DNA of 28,444 nt. It comes from a virus. The notes below the pieces were generated by a model. The model had not been told where the DNA came from. It saw only the letters and a program-made list of their open reading frames with translations, and did not search any database. A program made the translations under genes and the position numbers. This document shows positions 8,828 through 17,904 of this stretch, in pieces (position 1 is the first letter of the stretch; the number at the start of each line of letters is the position of its first letter). The stretch covers positions 1 through 28,444 of IMG/VR virus record IMGVR_UViG_3300006617_000006, one strand, 5' to 3'.

Positions 8828-10345
8828 TTATGGTAAACCTATTCTTGAATTTGGTGATTGTAATCCTTGAGCTTGAAATATAGCTCTTTTAATGTCTTCA
8901 GGCGAAGCGTTAAACGGAATTTCAATAGCAGGTGCACCAGGCACTTTAGGGTTTTGAATAACCATTGCTACCGGCGGGCCAGCCGCTAAATATCCTTCTT
9001 GTTTAACTGTATTTCCGTTTTCATCTTCAAACTCTACAGATGGAACTACTGTCCCGTCTCCAAGTTTTATTTCAGTATTACTTAATCCTAACAAAGCTAA
9101 GTCTCCTTTAAATTTTTGCATTAAACCATTAAACTTAGTTAAAGCTTCTTTAGGCGGTAAGCCTTTTAAATTAGTTAGATCGTTATTTATTGGTGTGTTC
9201 CAAAATCTAGGATCTCTATCATTAGCTAAAGCGTTTTTAGTTTGTGATCTATCGGCTCTAAGTTGTTTTTGTATATCTTTTGCATTATAATGTTGCTGAT
9301 ATTGATCTTCTGCAGATTGTTTGTATTTTTGAACAGCTGCCTGATTTATTCCGTATAAACTTTTAGCTTTATTTAGCCATTCTCTTTGTAAAAGTTGATC
9401 TCCAACTGTAACTATACCATCTGCTTTTTCTTGTGATGTTCTTTCATCTTCCGGTATAACTTGTGAAAACAACTTTAATGCATCTTTTTTGTCATACCCA
9501 AAATGATCTACAAGTATAGCTGCACTCTTGCGCTCTTTATTTTCAAAACCAGCGGAATTAATTAAGTCAACAAGTTGATCGTTAGCTAAATCAGCTGCGG
9601 ATAAACCTTTTTCATTGTTTTTTCCATATGCTGGTTCATCAAAACTTAATATATGACCATCTGATGTTTGTTGCACTTTTAAGCCTTTGTCAATTAACTC
9701 ATCAATATCATCTTTTTGTTGTAATTGATTTTTTAATTGATCAACCTGGCTCATTGCTAATTTATATTCTTCACCTAAAGCATTTACTCCAACCCATGTA
9801 GTAACCCCATTAATATTTTCAAATCGGCCTTCTGGTGATCCATTTCTTAGGTCTTCAATATTTGCTCGAACACTTGCATCTGTAAAATCAGATAAATTTC
9901 CTGATTGAAGAGCTTGCTCGTAAGTTCCTAATAATTCTTTAATTTTGCCATCAAATCCTTTTGCCGCTGTAACCTCACTTTTTAGTTTAGCCATACCCTC
10001 AGCATAAGCCCCAGCATCCTGTGTTCTTTTGCGCTCAGCCTCTAAAAAGGCAGCCTGGTCGCCAATTGAACGCCCAAGACTAGTCATTACTTCATCCATG
10101 CCTTTAACTCCTGAGGTGGGCATAAAATTAAGAGAATTAAAATTTTCAGCCATTTTATTGGCTTGATTATAATTTAATATATCTCTTCGTAGTTCTCTAT
10201 CTTTTCTAGCTTCCGCTCTATCTCTTAGTAGCCTGCGTTCTTTTATAGATGAATCTATAGCATCGCCAACCATACGTTGCTCTGCGGCACCTCCAGCGGC
10301 ATATTCATTTTTTTTTCTCCAAAAATCGTAATTATATCCTGACAT
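8828..10345 (-). CDS. Probable internal virion (DNA ejection) protein
   Basis: 505 residues, no family recognised with confidence. It begins MSGYNYDFWRKKNEYAAGGA and then runs through a strongly charged Arg/Glu helix (residues about 33-60). More helical, coiled-coil-like sequence follows around 95-150 and 195-225. The second half is mixed and ends with a Pro/Gly-containing, probably globular part. There is no signal peptide and no obvious membrane span. It lies between the 390-residue repeat protein and the 2492-residue protein, 12 and 3 bases from its neighbours, in the place where podoviruses keep their ejection proteins (as gp14-gp16 in T7). That placement is the main reason for the call. 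No catalytic motif was seen. Confidence 0.65.
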   Translation of the reverse strand: MSGYNYDFWRKKNEYAAGGAAEQRMVGDAIDSSIKERRLLRDRAEARKDRELRRDILNYNQANKMAENFNSLNFMPTSGVKGMDEVMTSLGRSIGDQAAFLEAERKRTQDAGAYAEGMAKLKSEVTAAKGFDGKIKELLGTYEQALQSGNLSDFTDASVRANIEDLRNGSPEGRFENINGVTTWVGVNALGEEYKLAMSQVDQLKNQLQQKDDIDELIDKGLKVQQTSDGHILSFDEPAYGKNNEKGLSAADLANDQLVDLINSAGFENKERKSAAILVDHFGYDKKDALKLFSQVIPEDERTSQEKADGIVTVGDQLLQREWLNKAKSLYGINQAAVQKYKQSAEDQYQQHYNAKDIQKQLRADRSQTKNALANDRDPRFWNTPINNDLTNLKGLPPKEALTKFNGLMQKFKGDLALLGLSNTEIKLGDGTVVPSVEFEDENGNTVKQEGYLAAGPPVAMVIQNPKVPGAPAIEIPFNASPEDIKRAIFQAQGLQSPNSRIGLP

Positions 10346-10348
10346 ATA

Positions 10349-11521
10349 CTATTTTCCTTTAATTGACTCTAAAATCCCAGCAGGGCCTCCAAAAGCGCTT
10401 ACAGCTGAATCCGCTAGACCCGCTATTCCACCTATTAAGTTAGACTTAGCTTGAGCTCTTGCTTCATCAGCTGCGTTTTTATCCGCAACCGCTCTGCCTG
10501 TTTGATCTCGTAATCTTTGAAAATCAAATGCTTGTGATTGTGCTTCACCTTGTCTTTCCATAAGATCTGCTTTAAATTGATAGTCAGCATTTCTAGCAGC
10601 AGCTTGGTTTGCTGCACTTGCTCCAAATTGAGCAGCTTGATTTTGCGCTTGAGTATTAGCTAATGCAAATTGATTATCTGCGCCAAACTGCGTTCTTGCA
10701 AATTGATTTTGTTGGCCAGCATTAAATTGATTCATTTGGTTTTCAGCACTAAATTGTGCTAACGCAAATTGATTAGCGGATTGAGCTCCAAACCTTGCGG
10801 CTTGATTTTGTGCCTGAGCACCAAATTGCGCAGCTTGATTTTGCGCTTGAGCTCCAAACTGAGAAGCTCTGTTTTGAGCCCCTACATTAAATTGCTGTTG
10901 ACCTAAATCAAACTTAGAAGCTAAATTACCTTGAGCCAATTGCGCTCTTTGTAATTCGCTTTCACCTCTAGCCCTTAACATTTCGTTTTGTTTAACCTGT
11001 TGATCTATAGAGGCTGCAACTCCAGCTTTTGATTTTGCTGCTGCCGCTGCTAAAGCTGTTGCTCCACCAGCTCCTGTACCCGCCTGCGCTGCTAAATCTT
11101 GACTTGCTGCTAAAGATTGATCAGCTTCCCTAGCTTGCATATCTGCCGCCGCAGTTGATACTTGCAGATTAGCCATTGTATTAGTTAAACCTGTATCAGC
11201 TCCTCTTGCTAAACCCGCTATGCTGGTAGTTCTTGCATCGTAACCCTGAGCATCATATCCTTGAGCATCATAGCCTTGAGACGAACCTAATTGCGCTAGC
11301 TGAGCTTGTTGTGCTGGTGCTAATTGACTACCTTGAGCCTGAGCTGCGTTATAACCTTGAAAATCTACAGTTGGCCCTTCTATGCCAGAATATACATTTT
11401 GAAAATCAAAATTATCTTGATTAGCAATAGCTTTATCTGCCGCTACATTTGCTCGTTTTTGTTCGCGTCTTCTTTTTCTACCGCCAAAAAGTGATGCTAC
11501 ACCTTTTACTATGTCTCCCAT
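10349..11521 (-). CDS. Ala/Gln/Asn-rich repeat protein, probable internal virion (ejection) protein
   Basis: 390 residues. The N terminus MGDIVKGVASLFGGRKRRREQ joins a short hydrophobic helix to a basic cluster. Residues 82-97 contain three tandem Q-G-Y-D-A units, and 150-172 is an Ala-rich helix. About 205-308 repeats an 11-residue unit of type QFGAQAQNQAA, fitting a hendecad coiled coil. The C terminus has a Gly/Ala-rich hydrophobic helix (362-384) that could enter a membrane. The composition and the two hydrophobic ends resemble T7 gp14-like and P22 gp7/gp20-like ejection proteins, but no homology is proven. The ATG overlaps the stop of the upstream GNAT-like gene by one base (TAATG), so translation is probably coupled. 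The gene ends in TAG. A tail-fibre-like role is the alternative. Confidence 0.7.
   Translation of the reverse strand: MGDIVKGVASLFGGRKRRREQKRANVAADKAIANQDNFDFQNVYSGIEGPTVDFQGYNAAQAQGSQLAPAQQAQLAQLGSSQGYDAQGYDAQGYDARTTSIAGLARGADTGLTNTMANLQVSTAAADMQAREADQSLAASQDLAAQAGTGAGGATALAAAAAKSKAGVAASIDQQVKQNEMLRARGESELQRAQLAQGNLASKFDLGQQQFNVGAQNRASQFGAQAQNQAAQFGAQAQNQAARFGAQSANQFALAQFSAENQMNQFNAGQQNQFARTQFGADNQFALANTQAQNQAAQFGASAANQAAARNADYQFKADLMERQGEAQSQAFDFQRLRDQTGRAVADKNAADEARAQAKSNLIGGIAGLADSAVSAFGGPAGILESIKGK
10598..10894 (-). repeat. Degenerate 33-bp repeats coding 11-residue Gln/Ala/Asn units
   Basis: The segment codes residues about 210-308 of the Ala/Gln-rich protein. Near-identical 33-bp units (plus-strand core CAGCTTGATTTTGCGCTTGA) occur around 10630 and 10840, with more diverged copies between. 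The protein units are QFGAQAQNQAA, RFGAQSANQF, QFGADNQFALA and QFGASAANQAA. The repeat lies wholly in frame, so it looks like protein-level expansion rather than a regulatory repeat. Confidence 0.8.
11235..11279 (-). repeat. Three tandem 15-bp repeats coding QGYDA
   Basis: Three adjacent copies start at 11235, 11250 and 11265 with the plus-strand form GCATCRTADCCYTGA; they differ only at a few mostly silent positions. They code three QGYDA units at residues 82-97 of the Ala/Gln-rich protein. The length is a multiple of three, so copy number could change without breaking the frame. Confidence 0.85.
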
Positions 11522-11961
11522 TAGTATTTTAGTATTAATTCATAAGATGGAGTATCATCGCAATAATACTCCGCTTTTTTATATTTTTCTAATAATCTAC
11601 CTGGTTTTGCCCATGCAAATGCATATTTGTAACCTAAGTCTTCAGCAAAATCAGTTGTAAAATCTACTAAGAGTTGCAATGCATCACTTCTGTCTGTGTC
11701 ACGATAAGATCTATCACTTACTACAACAGCTGGAATTGCCATCTTACTATTTGTCATCCACAGCCACATGGCTGCAATAGGATCATCTCCTTTGCAAACC
11801 ATAAAGCCTCCTAGACCCTGTCTTTTTTCTTCTTGTTCTTCACCAACTTGAAAAGCACCTGGTAAAAAGTCACGAGGGAAACCTTCAGAGCCATAGGCTT
11901 CCCACCACTTTGGTATTAAATCCCAATCGGATTCTTTTAATTTTCTTACTTGTAATTGCAT
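11521..11961 (-). CDS. GNAT-fold acetyltransferase-like protein in the tail/ejection module
   Basis: 146 residues, the usual length for a single GNAT domain. The pattern fits the fold: an N-terminal strand-helix (MQLQVRKLKESDWDLIPKWW), a central strand AAMWLWMTN, strand AIPAVVVSD, the helix SDALQLLVDFTTDFAEDLG, and then YAFAWA and an Lys/Tyr-rich C-terminal part. The acetyl-CoA pyrophosphate loop normally reads Q/R-x-x-G-x-G/A; here the site reads YRDTDRSDAL with no glycine, so catalysis is doubtful. Similar small GNAT-like proteins, including T7 gp13, occur among podovirus structural genes, which fits the neighbours. The stop overlaps the next ATG by one base. A structural or assembly role is more likely than metabolic acetylation, but both remain open. 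Confidence 0.65.
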   Translation of the reverse strand: MQLQVRKLKESDWDLIPKWWEAYGSEGFPRDFLPGAFQVGEEQEEKRQGLGGFMVCKGDDPIAAMWLWMTNSKMAIPAVVVSDRSYRDTDRSDALQLLVDFTTDFAEDLGYKYAFAWAKPGRLLEKYKKAEYYCDDTPSYELILKY

Positions 11962-11966
11962 ATAAT

Positions 11967-12206
11967 TTAATTAGATGAATTTACTGCTTCTGTATTTACC
12001 GCAAACAATTCTTTTTTTACGCTTGCATTTACTACAGGCAGTATTATTTTTGCAATAGCAAAAGCTCCTTTTATTCCAGAAATAAGCTCTTTGCCATCTT
12101 CTACTACAGCTCCATTTTCAACTTTATATTTTATTTGTTCTGAAACTATAGGTGAAAAATATTTACCTTCTTTTTTTTCAAAAGGAAATGTTACTAAATC
12201 TGCCAT
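11967..12206 (-). CDS. Small hypothetical protein between tail protein and GNAT-like gene
   Basis: 79 residues, no family recognised. It opens with a polar beta-prone half (MADLVTFPFEKKEGKYF, then YKVENGAVV), followed by a short hydrophobic stretch, GIKGAFAIAKIILPVV (about 44-59), and ends in an Asn/Ser-rich tail. The hydrophobic part could be one membrane helix or the core of a small fold. The ATG is 1 base after the stop of the tail protein gene, and 5 bases separate its own stop from the next gene. This fits a real, coupled member of the late block. Function is unknown; a small virion or head-tail component is plausible from position. Confidence 0.65.
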   Translation of the reverse strand: MADLVTFPFEKKEGKYFSPIVSEQIKYKVENGAVVEDGKELISGIKGAFAIAKIILPVVNASVKKELFAVNTEAVNSSN

Positions 12207-12207
12207 A

Positions 12208-15200
12208 TTATCCTGCTTGAGTAATAGTTATTGTTTTAGTTACATCTGGAGATGTAAGAACTCTAGTGTTTCTATTTGTAATATTTGCTACAACTGTTCT
12301 TGAAGATCCGGTTGAATTTGCAGATGCTCCAATAAAAAACGCGGTATTTGCGTCCACAACTGCAGTTCCGTTATTATTATTAAATTCAACCCAAGTGTTT
12401 CCTTGAGTAGGTTGAACTTGTATTTCTACATTCCAATTTCCCGGAATATTAACCGAATCACCATTTTGATTTAAAGAAATAGTTGATGGTATAGATCCTA
12501 ATGTAGCTGCAACAGCTCCTGATCCAGTAATTGTAGCAGTAGCAGTTGTATTTGATGTTATTACAGGCAATTGTATAGTTGCGGTTAGAACACCGTCCAT
12601 TGGATTAGACCCGCCGGTACCGGTTCCTAATTGTTTTGTTATACTTGAGCCAGCAACATCATATACAACATTAAAAGAACTAAGAGAAAAAACTTCATTA
12701 GTGCCTGCTGTAAAAACTATAGTAGCTAACCTTTCTGTAGCGTTATCAAAAGGAGATATATAATAAGGATTTCCTATTGTAGTATTAGCAGGTGTATTTA
12801 AAACGCCACCGCTACTTCCTGTTAATGCAGCCCAGGTCAATGTAGGTTTTAAAGTTGCTGACCCATTTATAGTTATAGTTCCCGCAGTTGCTTGCGTAGG
12901 CACTGTAACCGGCAATGTATAAACTACATTATCCCCATTTCGAGCATTTGTAAGTGTTCCTGGATTAGTTGAAGAAGGCATACCAGAAACATTAACTGTA
13001 ATATCACTAGGGTCTACGTAATAGTTTGTGAACGCAGCGGTAGAGAATACAACATTATTACTACCAGCATTGTTAAATATCTGTGACGCTGGTGTTATTG
13101 CAGAAAATGCAACTGTATCTATAGCATTTACTGTTAATAAAGCTACTGTAAACGCTAAGCCCGCACCATCTCCCGCTACATTTAATGTTTGTACTGAATT
13201 AGCACTCCCTACCGTGTGAGAAACAAAAAATACCAATTGATTATCATTAGTTATAGATTGTGGATTTGTAACAGATAACGTACTACCAGATCCGGGAGTT
13301 AAAGTTATATTATTAATATTATCAAATTTAAATTGAGAACTTAAAGGCTCAACAAATATAGCCCAAGTGATACCTTCGTTTTCTTTTGCTATGATAGTTC
13401 TTGCTCCATTAAATGTTGAATTTGGTGCGGAGCCAGAAAGCTGTAAAGTTGTATTATAACTTACTGCTAAAGTTGGTAAAGTTCCTGAATTACCTATATC
13501 TGTTTGAATATATTCTAATTCCCATCCTGCGTCGCCCTCGTAATTTATTGTATTAAACTGCTTTACTAATGATGGTGCATCATTAAATATAGGAATAACG
13601 TAAGATTCTTGAGTTCCAGAATTATAAAAATTATTATGAGTTACATTTTCACTATGATGCTGCCATAACTTACCTCCACTAAAAGTATAGAAAAAGTTAT
13701 TTAAAGAAATACCGCCTTCTTGTTTAAAACTTTTAAAGCTAACCCATCCGTTTGAACGGTCATTAAATGATAATGTTAAATATCCTGCATTAGAAGTTTC
13801 TGTATTTACATCTTCATTACTATCAAAACCTTTTCCAATTATTGTTAACTCATAAGATCTTGAATATTCATCATATGATCCTATTATTTTTTCAGATTGT
13901 TTTAATGCATCTTTAAAAAAATCACTCATACCAGATTGTGATATTTCAGTAATTCCATTTTGAGAAAGTCTTAATACAGTTCCTCTATTTTTATCTGTAA
14001 AATATTTTGCAAAACCAAAGCTAGCAAAAGATTGAGGATCTTGTGATATACCAAATTCTCCAGCATAAGCTGCTACAGTTCCTAAAAATTGAGTATTACT
14101 TGTAACTGGTACAGCTCCACCTTCTGCTGAATATATAAAATTTTTATTTACAGGTGATCTTGATACTTTATCTTCTTGAAATATTACAACTTGAGTATCG
14201 TCAACAAATAATTTTTGTACAGAGCCATCTAAAGGATCTAAAGATATAGTTAAGCCTCCTTCAGACTCATTAAATTGATTTATATAGTTAATACCAGTTC
14301 TAGAGTTTAAAAGTCCACTAGAATGTATTAAAGTGTTTTTTCTTCTTTCTTGTGTAAAATTTTCCTGCACAACAAAAGCTCTAACACCCACATCAAAAAA
14401 TGGTTCATTAAAGCCCGCTCTAATTCTATTTATTTCAATGTGATTGCCCGTTGTAAAAGTAAGCAATATACAATTAAAAAATTCTATATCAATTGCCGTT
14501 GCTGGAATAGTAGAAACTAAACCACCTGTTGAGGTTTCGTAAAATATATCTAGCTCAGAGCTTACGGGTTCTGTTTCAAAAACACAAAGCCCACTTGTTA
14601 CTGAAGTTCCAGAATTATCAATTGTTGTTACTAGTGCATCGCCAGAGGGGTTTGCAATAGATTGTACCTTAGTTAAATTAGCATATGGCTTTGTATACAC
14701 ATTGCCTCCTGACAAAAACTTGGGATACACCGAAACATCACATGGCGATATAGTTGCTGAAGTACTTGGAGGTATTGCTGCTGTTTGATCTCTAGGCACT
14801 TTATTTATGCTATCACCAAATCGATTAACAGTATTAGCAGAATCTATAGTAGAAATCCAGTTATAATATTCTTGTTCACGCTGTTTTACAACTACTCTGT
14901 ATGAGTAAGCCCACGAAGGTATCTGAGTTGTATCTGTAAATGTAATACGTAAAGCATTAAATGCTGTGGTATCATCTGCGTCCCCATTTCCGGGGTCTAT
15001 AAAAACAGAATCTGTTCCAGAACTAGATAATATTACAGGAGATTGTCTACCAAATTTATCTGCTAAAACAATGCCAACTTGATAAGTTCTTCTTGATTTA
15101 ACCGATTGATTTTGTAAAATATTATTCCTAGCTGAAGCTTCACCTGTTCTTGCAACACTAAATGCTATACTGGGTATATCAAAATTTTGTAAAAAATTAC

Positions 15201-16206
15201 CGTAAACCAATCTACCTCCTGCAACTTCTTGCGCTTTTGCTTTAATAGGCACCGCATCATAAACTCTAGTAAGTTGATCGCCTGGTAAAGTTCTAAACGG
15301 GTCAGTTGAAGAATATGTAAAGTTTACAAAAGGTTCAGTTGTAACTTCTTGATCGTCAACAACATACAAAGTACCTGATCCAGACTCTTTATATATTAAT
15401 TCAACGCTTGTAATACCATATCCAGTTGGTGTAGGTATTTGTAATTGCACTTGGTTTATTGCATTAACAAAAGTTTCTATTTCACCAAAATTTGATAATG
15501 AAGTACTTATTGTGTCAGTTTCATTTAGTCTAGAAAAAAGTATAGGACTAAATGGTGCTAAAACGCTGTACTCATTATCTTCAAATTGCCATCTATATGA
15601 AAACCTAATAAGTTTATCTTCCATAAATGTAGAAGAAATACTAGTTTCTTTTGTGGCTGAAACTAGCGTGGGCGATTCATAAGGAGAAAACTTAGCAACA
15701 GAAATTAAATTATCAATGTTTGCTGAAGATGTGTAATGTGAAGAGCTATTTCTTGCTGTTACTACATTTATTTTTCTAGGATAATTTCTATTATCTGTAA
15801 AAAATAATAAATCATCTACTATATTAACCCCTGTTATTGGATAGCTTTGATGAAAATTTAATTGAGTAGATCGTAATAAGTCATTTACCTGTTTTGTTTT
15901 TTGATCATATTCAAATATTCCATGCGACCCTGAATTTGTTTCATCATAAGAATTATTTGAAGTTACAAAAAAGTATATTTTTTCATTACCAGTATCGCTA
16001 ATTTGTCCAATACATACGCCATTTGTAATAAAAGATTCAGCAACCAATTCGTTGCCTAATAAATTTTCAATAGATCCAACATCAGAACTTTCAGACTGAC
16101 TAACAGTAACATTAAATCCTTCCCGGTATTCCCCAGGAGGTACTAATCTATCATCTAAATCTCGGTTCATTTTACCGACATTGAACGTTCTTTTAATTTC
16201 CGGCAT
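12208..16206 (-). CDS. Tail 'stabilization/muzzle'-type protein with C-terminal Ig-like and BACON-like domains
   Basis: 1332 residues. The N terminus RTFNVGKMNRDLDDRLVPPGEYREG, with GSIENLLGN after it, is a hallmark of the large podovirus tail protein often annotated as stabilization protein (called muzzle in crAss-like phages). The first 850 residues or so are beta-rich and likely form the tail nozzle below the connector rings. From about 900 on there are tandem beta-sandwich-like segments ending in phrases such as TITINGSATL and ATITGSG. The last 95 residues fit a BACON-like domain: SISLNQ-type start, W followed by alternating strands, R-V-V-A-N-I, ending TKTITITQAG. BACON domains are common in Bacteroidota and their phages and may bind glycans or mucin-like surfaces. 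The order after two ring proteins supports the role. The BACON assignment is less sure than the tail role. Confidence 0.8.
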   Translation of the reverse strand: MPEIKRTFNVGKMNRDLDDRLVPPGEYREGFNVTVSQSESSDVGSIENLLGNELVAESFITNGVCIGQISDTGNEKIYFFVTSNNSYDETNSGSHGIFEYDQKTKQVNDLLRSTQLNFHQSYPITGVNIVDDLLFFTDNRNYPRKINVVTARNSSSHYTSSANIDNLISVAKFSPYESPTLVSATKETSISSTFMEDKLIRFSYRWQFEDNEYSVLAPFSPILFSRLNETDTISTSLSNFGEIETFVNAINQVQLQIPTPTGYGITSVELIYKESGSGTLYVVDDQEVTTEPFVNFTYSSTDPFRTLPGDQLTRVYDAVPIKAKAQEVAGGRLVYGNFLQNFDIPSIAFSVARTGEASARNNILQNQSVKSRRTYQVGIVLADKFGRQSPVILSSSGTDSVFIDPGNGDADDTTAFNALRITFTDTTQIPSWAYSYRVVVKQREQEYYNWISTIDSANTVNRFGDSINKVPRDQTAAIPPSTSATISPCDVSVYPKFLSGGNVYTKPYANLTKVQSIANPSGDALVTTIDNSGTSVTSGLCVFETEPVSSELDIFYETSTGGLVSTIPATAIDIEFFNCILLTFTTGNHIEINRIRAGFNEPFFDVGVRAFVVQENFTQERRKNTLIHSSGLLNSRTGINYINQFNESEGGLTISLDPLDGSVQKLFVDDTQVVIFQEDKVSRSPVNKNFIYSAEGGAVPVTSNTQFLGTVAAYAGEFGISQDPQSFASFGFAKYFTDKNRGTVLRLSQNGITEISQSGMSDFFKDALKQSEKIIGSYDEYSRSYELTIIGKGFDSNEDVNTETSNAGYLTLSFNDRSNGWVSFKSFKQEGGISLNNFFYTFSGGKLWQHHSENVTHNNFYNSGTQESYVIPIFNDAPSLVKQFNTINYEGDAGWELEYIQTDIGNSGTLPTLAVSYNTTLQLSGSAPNSTFNGARTIIAKENEGITWAIFVEPLSSQFKFDNINNITLTPGSGSTLSVTNPQSITNDNQLVFFVSHTVGSANSVQTLNVAGDGAGLAFTVALLTVNAIDTVAFSAITPASQIFNNAGSNNVVFSTAAFTNYYVDPSDITVNVSGMPSSTNPGTLTNARNGDNVVYTLPVTVPTQATAGTITINGSATLKPTLTWAALTGSSGGVLNTPANTTIGNPYYISPFDNATERLATIVFTAGTNEVFSLSSFNVVYDVAGSSITKQLGTGTGGSNPMDGVLTATIQLPVITSNTTATATITGSGAVAATLGSIPSTISLNQNGDSVNIPGNWNVEIQVQPTQGNTWVEFNNNNGTAVVDANTAFFIGASANSTGSSRTVVANITNRNTRVLTSPDVTKTITITQAG

Positions 16207-16211
16207 AAATT

Positions 16212-17135
16212 TTAGTGTTTAATCCACTTTGCTTTGTTACGTAGCGTTTGAGCCATTTCTTTTGTCTTCATGTTAGACAATCTTATTTTAGCATTTCGCA
16301 TTTTAGCGGATGCTTCTTTTTTATAAAGACCAGAAGCTCCGGCGGCAGATCCACGCAATTTAGCTAAATTATAAAGTATTGAAGCATATACAGCGTCTTC
16401 TGCTAATTTAGGCACGTATACATTATCGAAATTTCCATTATCTCCAATCCCGTCAGATATATAGGTAAAGGTTATAAAATTACCTTCTTTAAATGCTGCG
16501 TCAAAATATATTTTACCAGCTTCTGTGTCTAAAACAAAAGAACCATTTATATTTTGGTATTCAGGAGTTAACCCATAACGTTTTCTATAATACAAATAAT
16601 CATCAGTATCAAAGTAGCCATTATAATAATCTTGAGCTTGCTGTGCGTCTAAAATTTTCGTAGTTGATTGATATTTATCAATAGTTTCAGAAGTTTCTTT
16701 AAAAACAATATTGCCTTCTTGATCATATAAATATTTATATTCGCCATCTTGGGCAACAGCTTTATTAGCTTTTGTTGTTCTGCTAGGCTGTATTGGTCGC
16801 ATAACGCCGTTAGAATCCGTGTATTCAATGCTAACATAATTAACATAATCCGAAGGTAGCGAAATACTTTTAGTAGGGCTAAGTTCTATTTCTATAGATT
16901 TTTCTGAATGAAAAATGTCATAACTAAATTCTTGTACGGATCTTTGCGCCCAAAAAGCTACCTCATATCGTGGAACTTTTGATAAAACTTTACCGTCGCC
17001 TATATAAGCAACTATAAAATTGTTTATTATATCGTTTAAATTTGTTCTGCTATAATAGCCCGGTATAGCTAAACCTGTACCTCCATCTAAAGCGGAGTAA
17101 TTATTTACATCTAAAGGTTTTCTTGATATTGCCAT
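16212..17135 (-). CDS. Connector/ring protein (head-tail adaptor or tail tubular type)
   Basis: 307 residues. It has mixed helices and strands, with a helical segment near 30-80 (including VAFWAQRSVQEFSYD), a beta-rich middle, and a basic C-terminal helix bundle (KLAEDAVYASILYNLAKLRG, then KKEASAKMRNAKIRLSNM). This helical, Lys/Arg-rich end is typical of connector proteins that pack around the portal vertex. It begins on a TAATG overlap with the preceding ring-type gene and is followed 5 bases later by the large tail protein. The order portal, capsid, small connectors, large tail protein is the podovirus neck order. I judge it a tail-tubular-A or ring-protein equivalent. The exact ring position cannot be read from the sequence. 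Confidence 0.65.
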   Translation of the reverse strand: MAISRKPLDVNNYSALDGGTGLAIPGYYSRTNLNDIINNFIVAYIGDGKVLSKVPRYEVAFWAQRSVQEFSYDIFHSEKSIEIELSPTKSISLPSDYVNYVSIEYTDSNGVMRPIQPSRTTKANKAVAQDGEYKYLYDQEGNIVFKETSETIDKYQSTTKILDAQQAQDYYNGYFDTDDYLYYRKRYGLTPEYQNINGSFVLDTEAGKIYFDAAFKEGNFITFTYISDGIGDNGNFDNVYVPKLAEDAVYASILYNLAKLRGSAAGASGLYKKEASAKMRNAKIRLSNMKTKEMAQTLRNKAKWIKH

Positions 17136-17878
17136 TATTGTTCAGTTGCTGCTATTTGTTGTTCTTTTCCTTGTGCAAATCCTGATACATCAGCTTGCTT
17201 TATAACTACTCCAGCATAAGTTAAAATTTTAACAACCAAATCATACTCTTCAGATGGATGTAATTCAAAATTATAAGATTTTGCAGAATTGCTATAGCTG
17301 TCTGTTGATGGATCAAACTGCGTAGAATCGTAAATAGGTTTATTAGGCACACCTGAAGCTATTTGAGCTGCGGTTGGCATAATATAACCCCATTTAGGTC
17401 TATTTGGTTTTTTTAAGTAATCTATATTAACACCTGTTGTTATTGAACTAGGATATACTTTTACTCCGTTTTCTGACAAAGTATAAACAGGTTGCGTTTC
17501 AACAGGCGCTGTTAATGGTGAAAGATTGATATATTTTATATCTTCATGAGATGTAAAATCCGCTATTTTTTCATTAACAGAAACTACACCCAGTCTATAA
17601 AAATTATTGGGGTATGCAAATATACCGTTCGCCAATGCTAAATCTGAGTTTGCATAGAATTCATTAATCTTCTCAGATGTGTTTAATATAGGATCAGCAA
17701 AATCACTAGCTAAATTTGCATTAAGCTCATAAGACGATTGCTTTCTAAAATAGCTTTCAAATATTTCATTTTGAGCTTGATTAGCTAACCTATTAAACTC
17801 TTCTGGCGTTATATATCCACGATTATCTTTATTAGTAATAACTAATACGCTATTGTAGACGTTATCTATATTTACCAT
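17135..17878 (-). CDS. Connector/ring protein (portal-proximal adaptor type)
   Basis: 247 residues. An N-terminal helical part contains GYITPEEFNRLANQAQNEIFESY (a pattern I associate with phage neck adaptors: a 'T/S-PEEFN...AN-A' helix that precedes beta strands). A beta-rich centre follows (LGVVSVNEKI, VYTLSENGVKVYPSS, VNIDYLKKPNRPKWGY), then the segment FELHPSEEYDLVVKILTYAGV and a Gln/Ala-rich tail ending KEQQIAATEQ. The phrase FELHPSEEYDLVVKIL is typical of small ring/adaptor proteins beside tail proteins in Bacteroidota phages, from memory. The gene is followed by the 307-residue ring protein with one-base overlap. Which of the two contacts the portal is inference. Confidence 0.65.
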   Translation of the reverse strand: MVNIDNVYNSVLVITNKDNRGYITPEEFNRLANQAQNEIFESYFRKQSSYELNANLASDFADPILNTSEKINEFYANSDLALANGIFAYPNNFYRLGVVSVNEKIADFTSHEDIKYINLSPLTAPVETQPVYTLSENGVKVYPSSITTGVNIDYLKKPNRPKWGYIMPTAAQIASGVPNKPIYDSTQFDPSTDSYSNSAKSYNFELHPSEEYDLVVKILTYAGVVIKQADVSGFAQGKEQQIAATEQ

Positions 17879-17904
17879 TTATATTTATTTGTGTTATTAG
17901 TTGA

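Noticed and set aside
11235-11279. CRISPR-like or iteron-like array
   Set aside because: Only three 15-bp units with no spacers, fully in frame in a repeat protein, so a coding repeat explains it.
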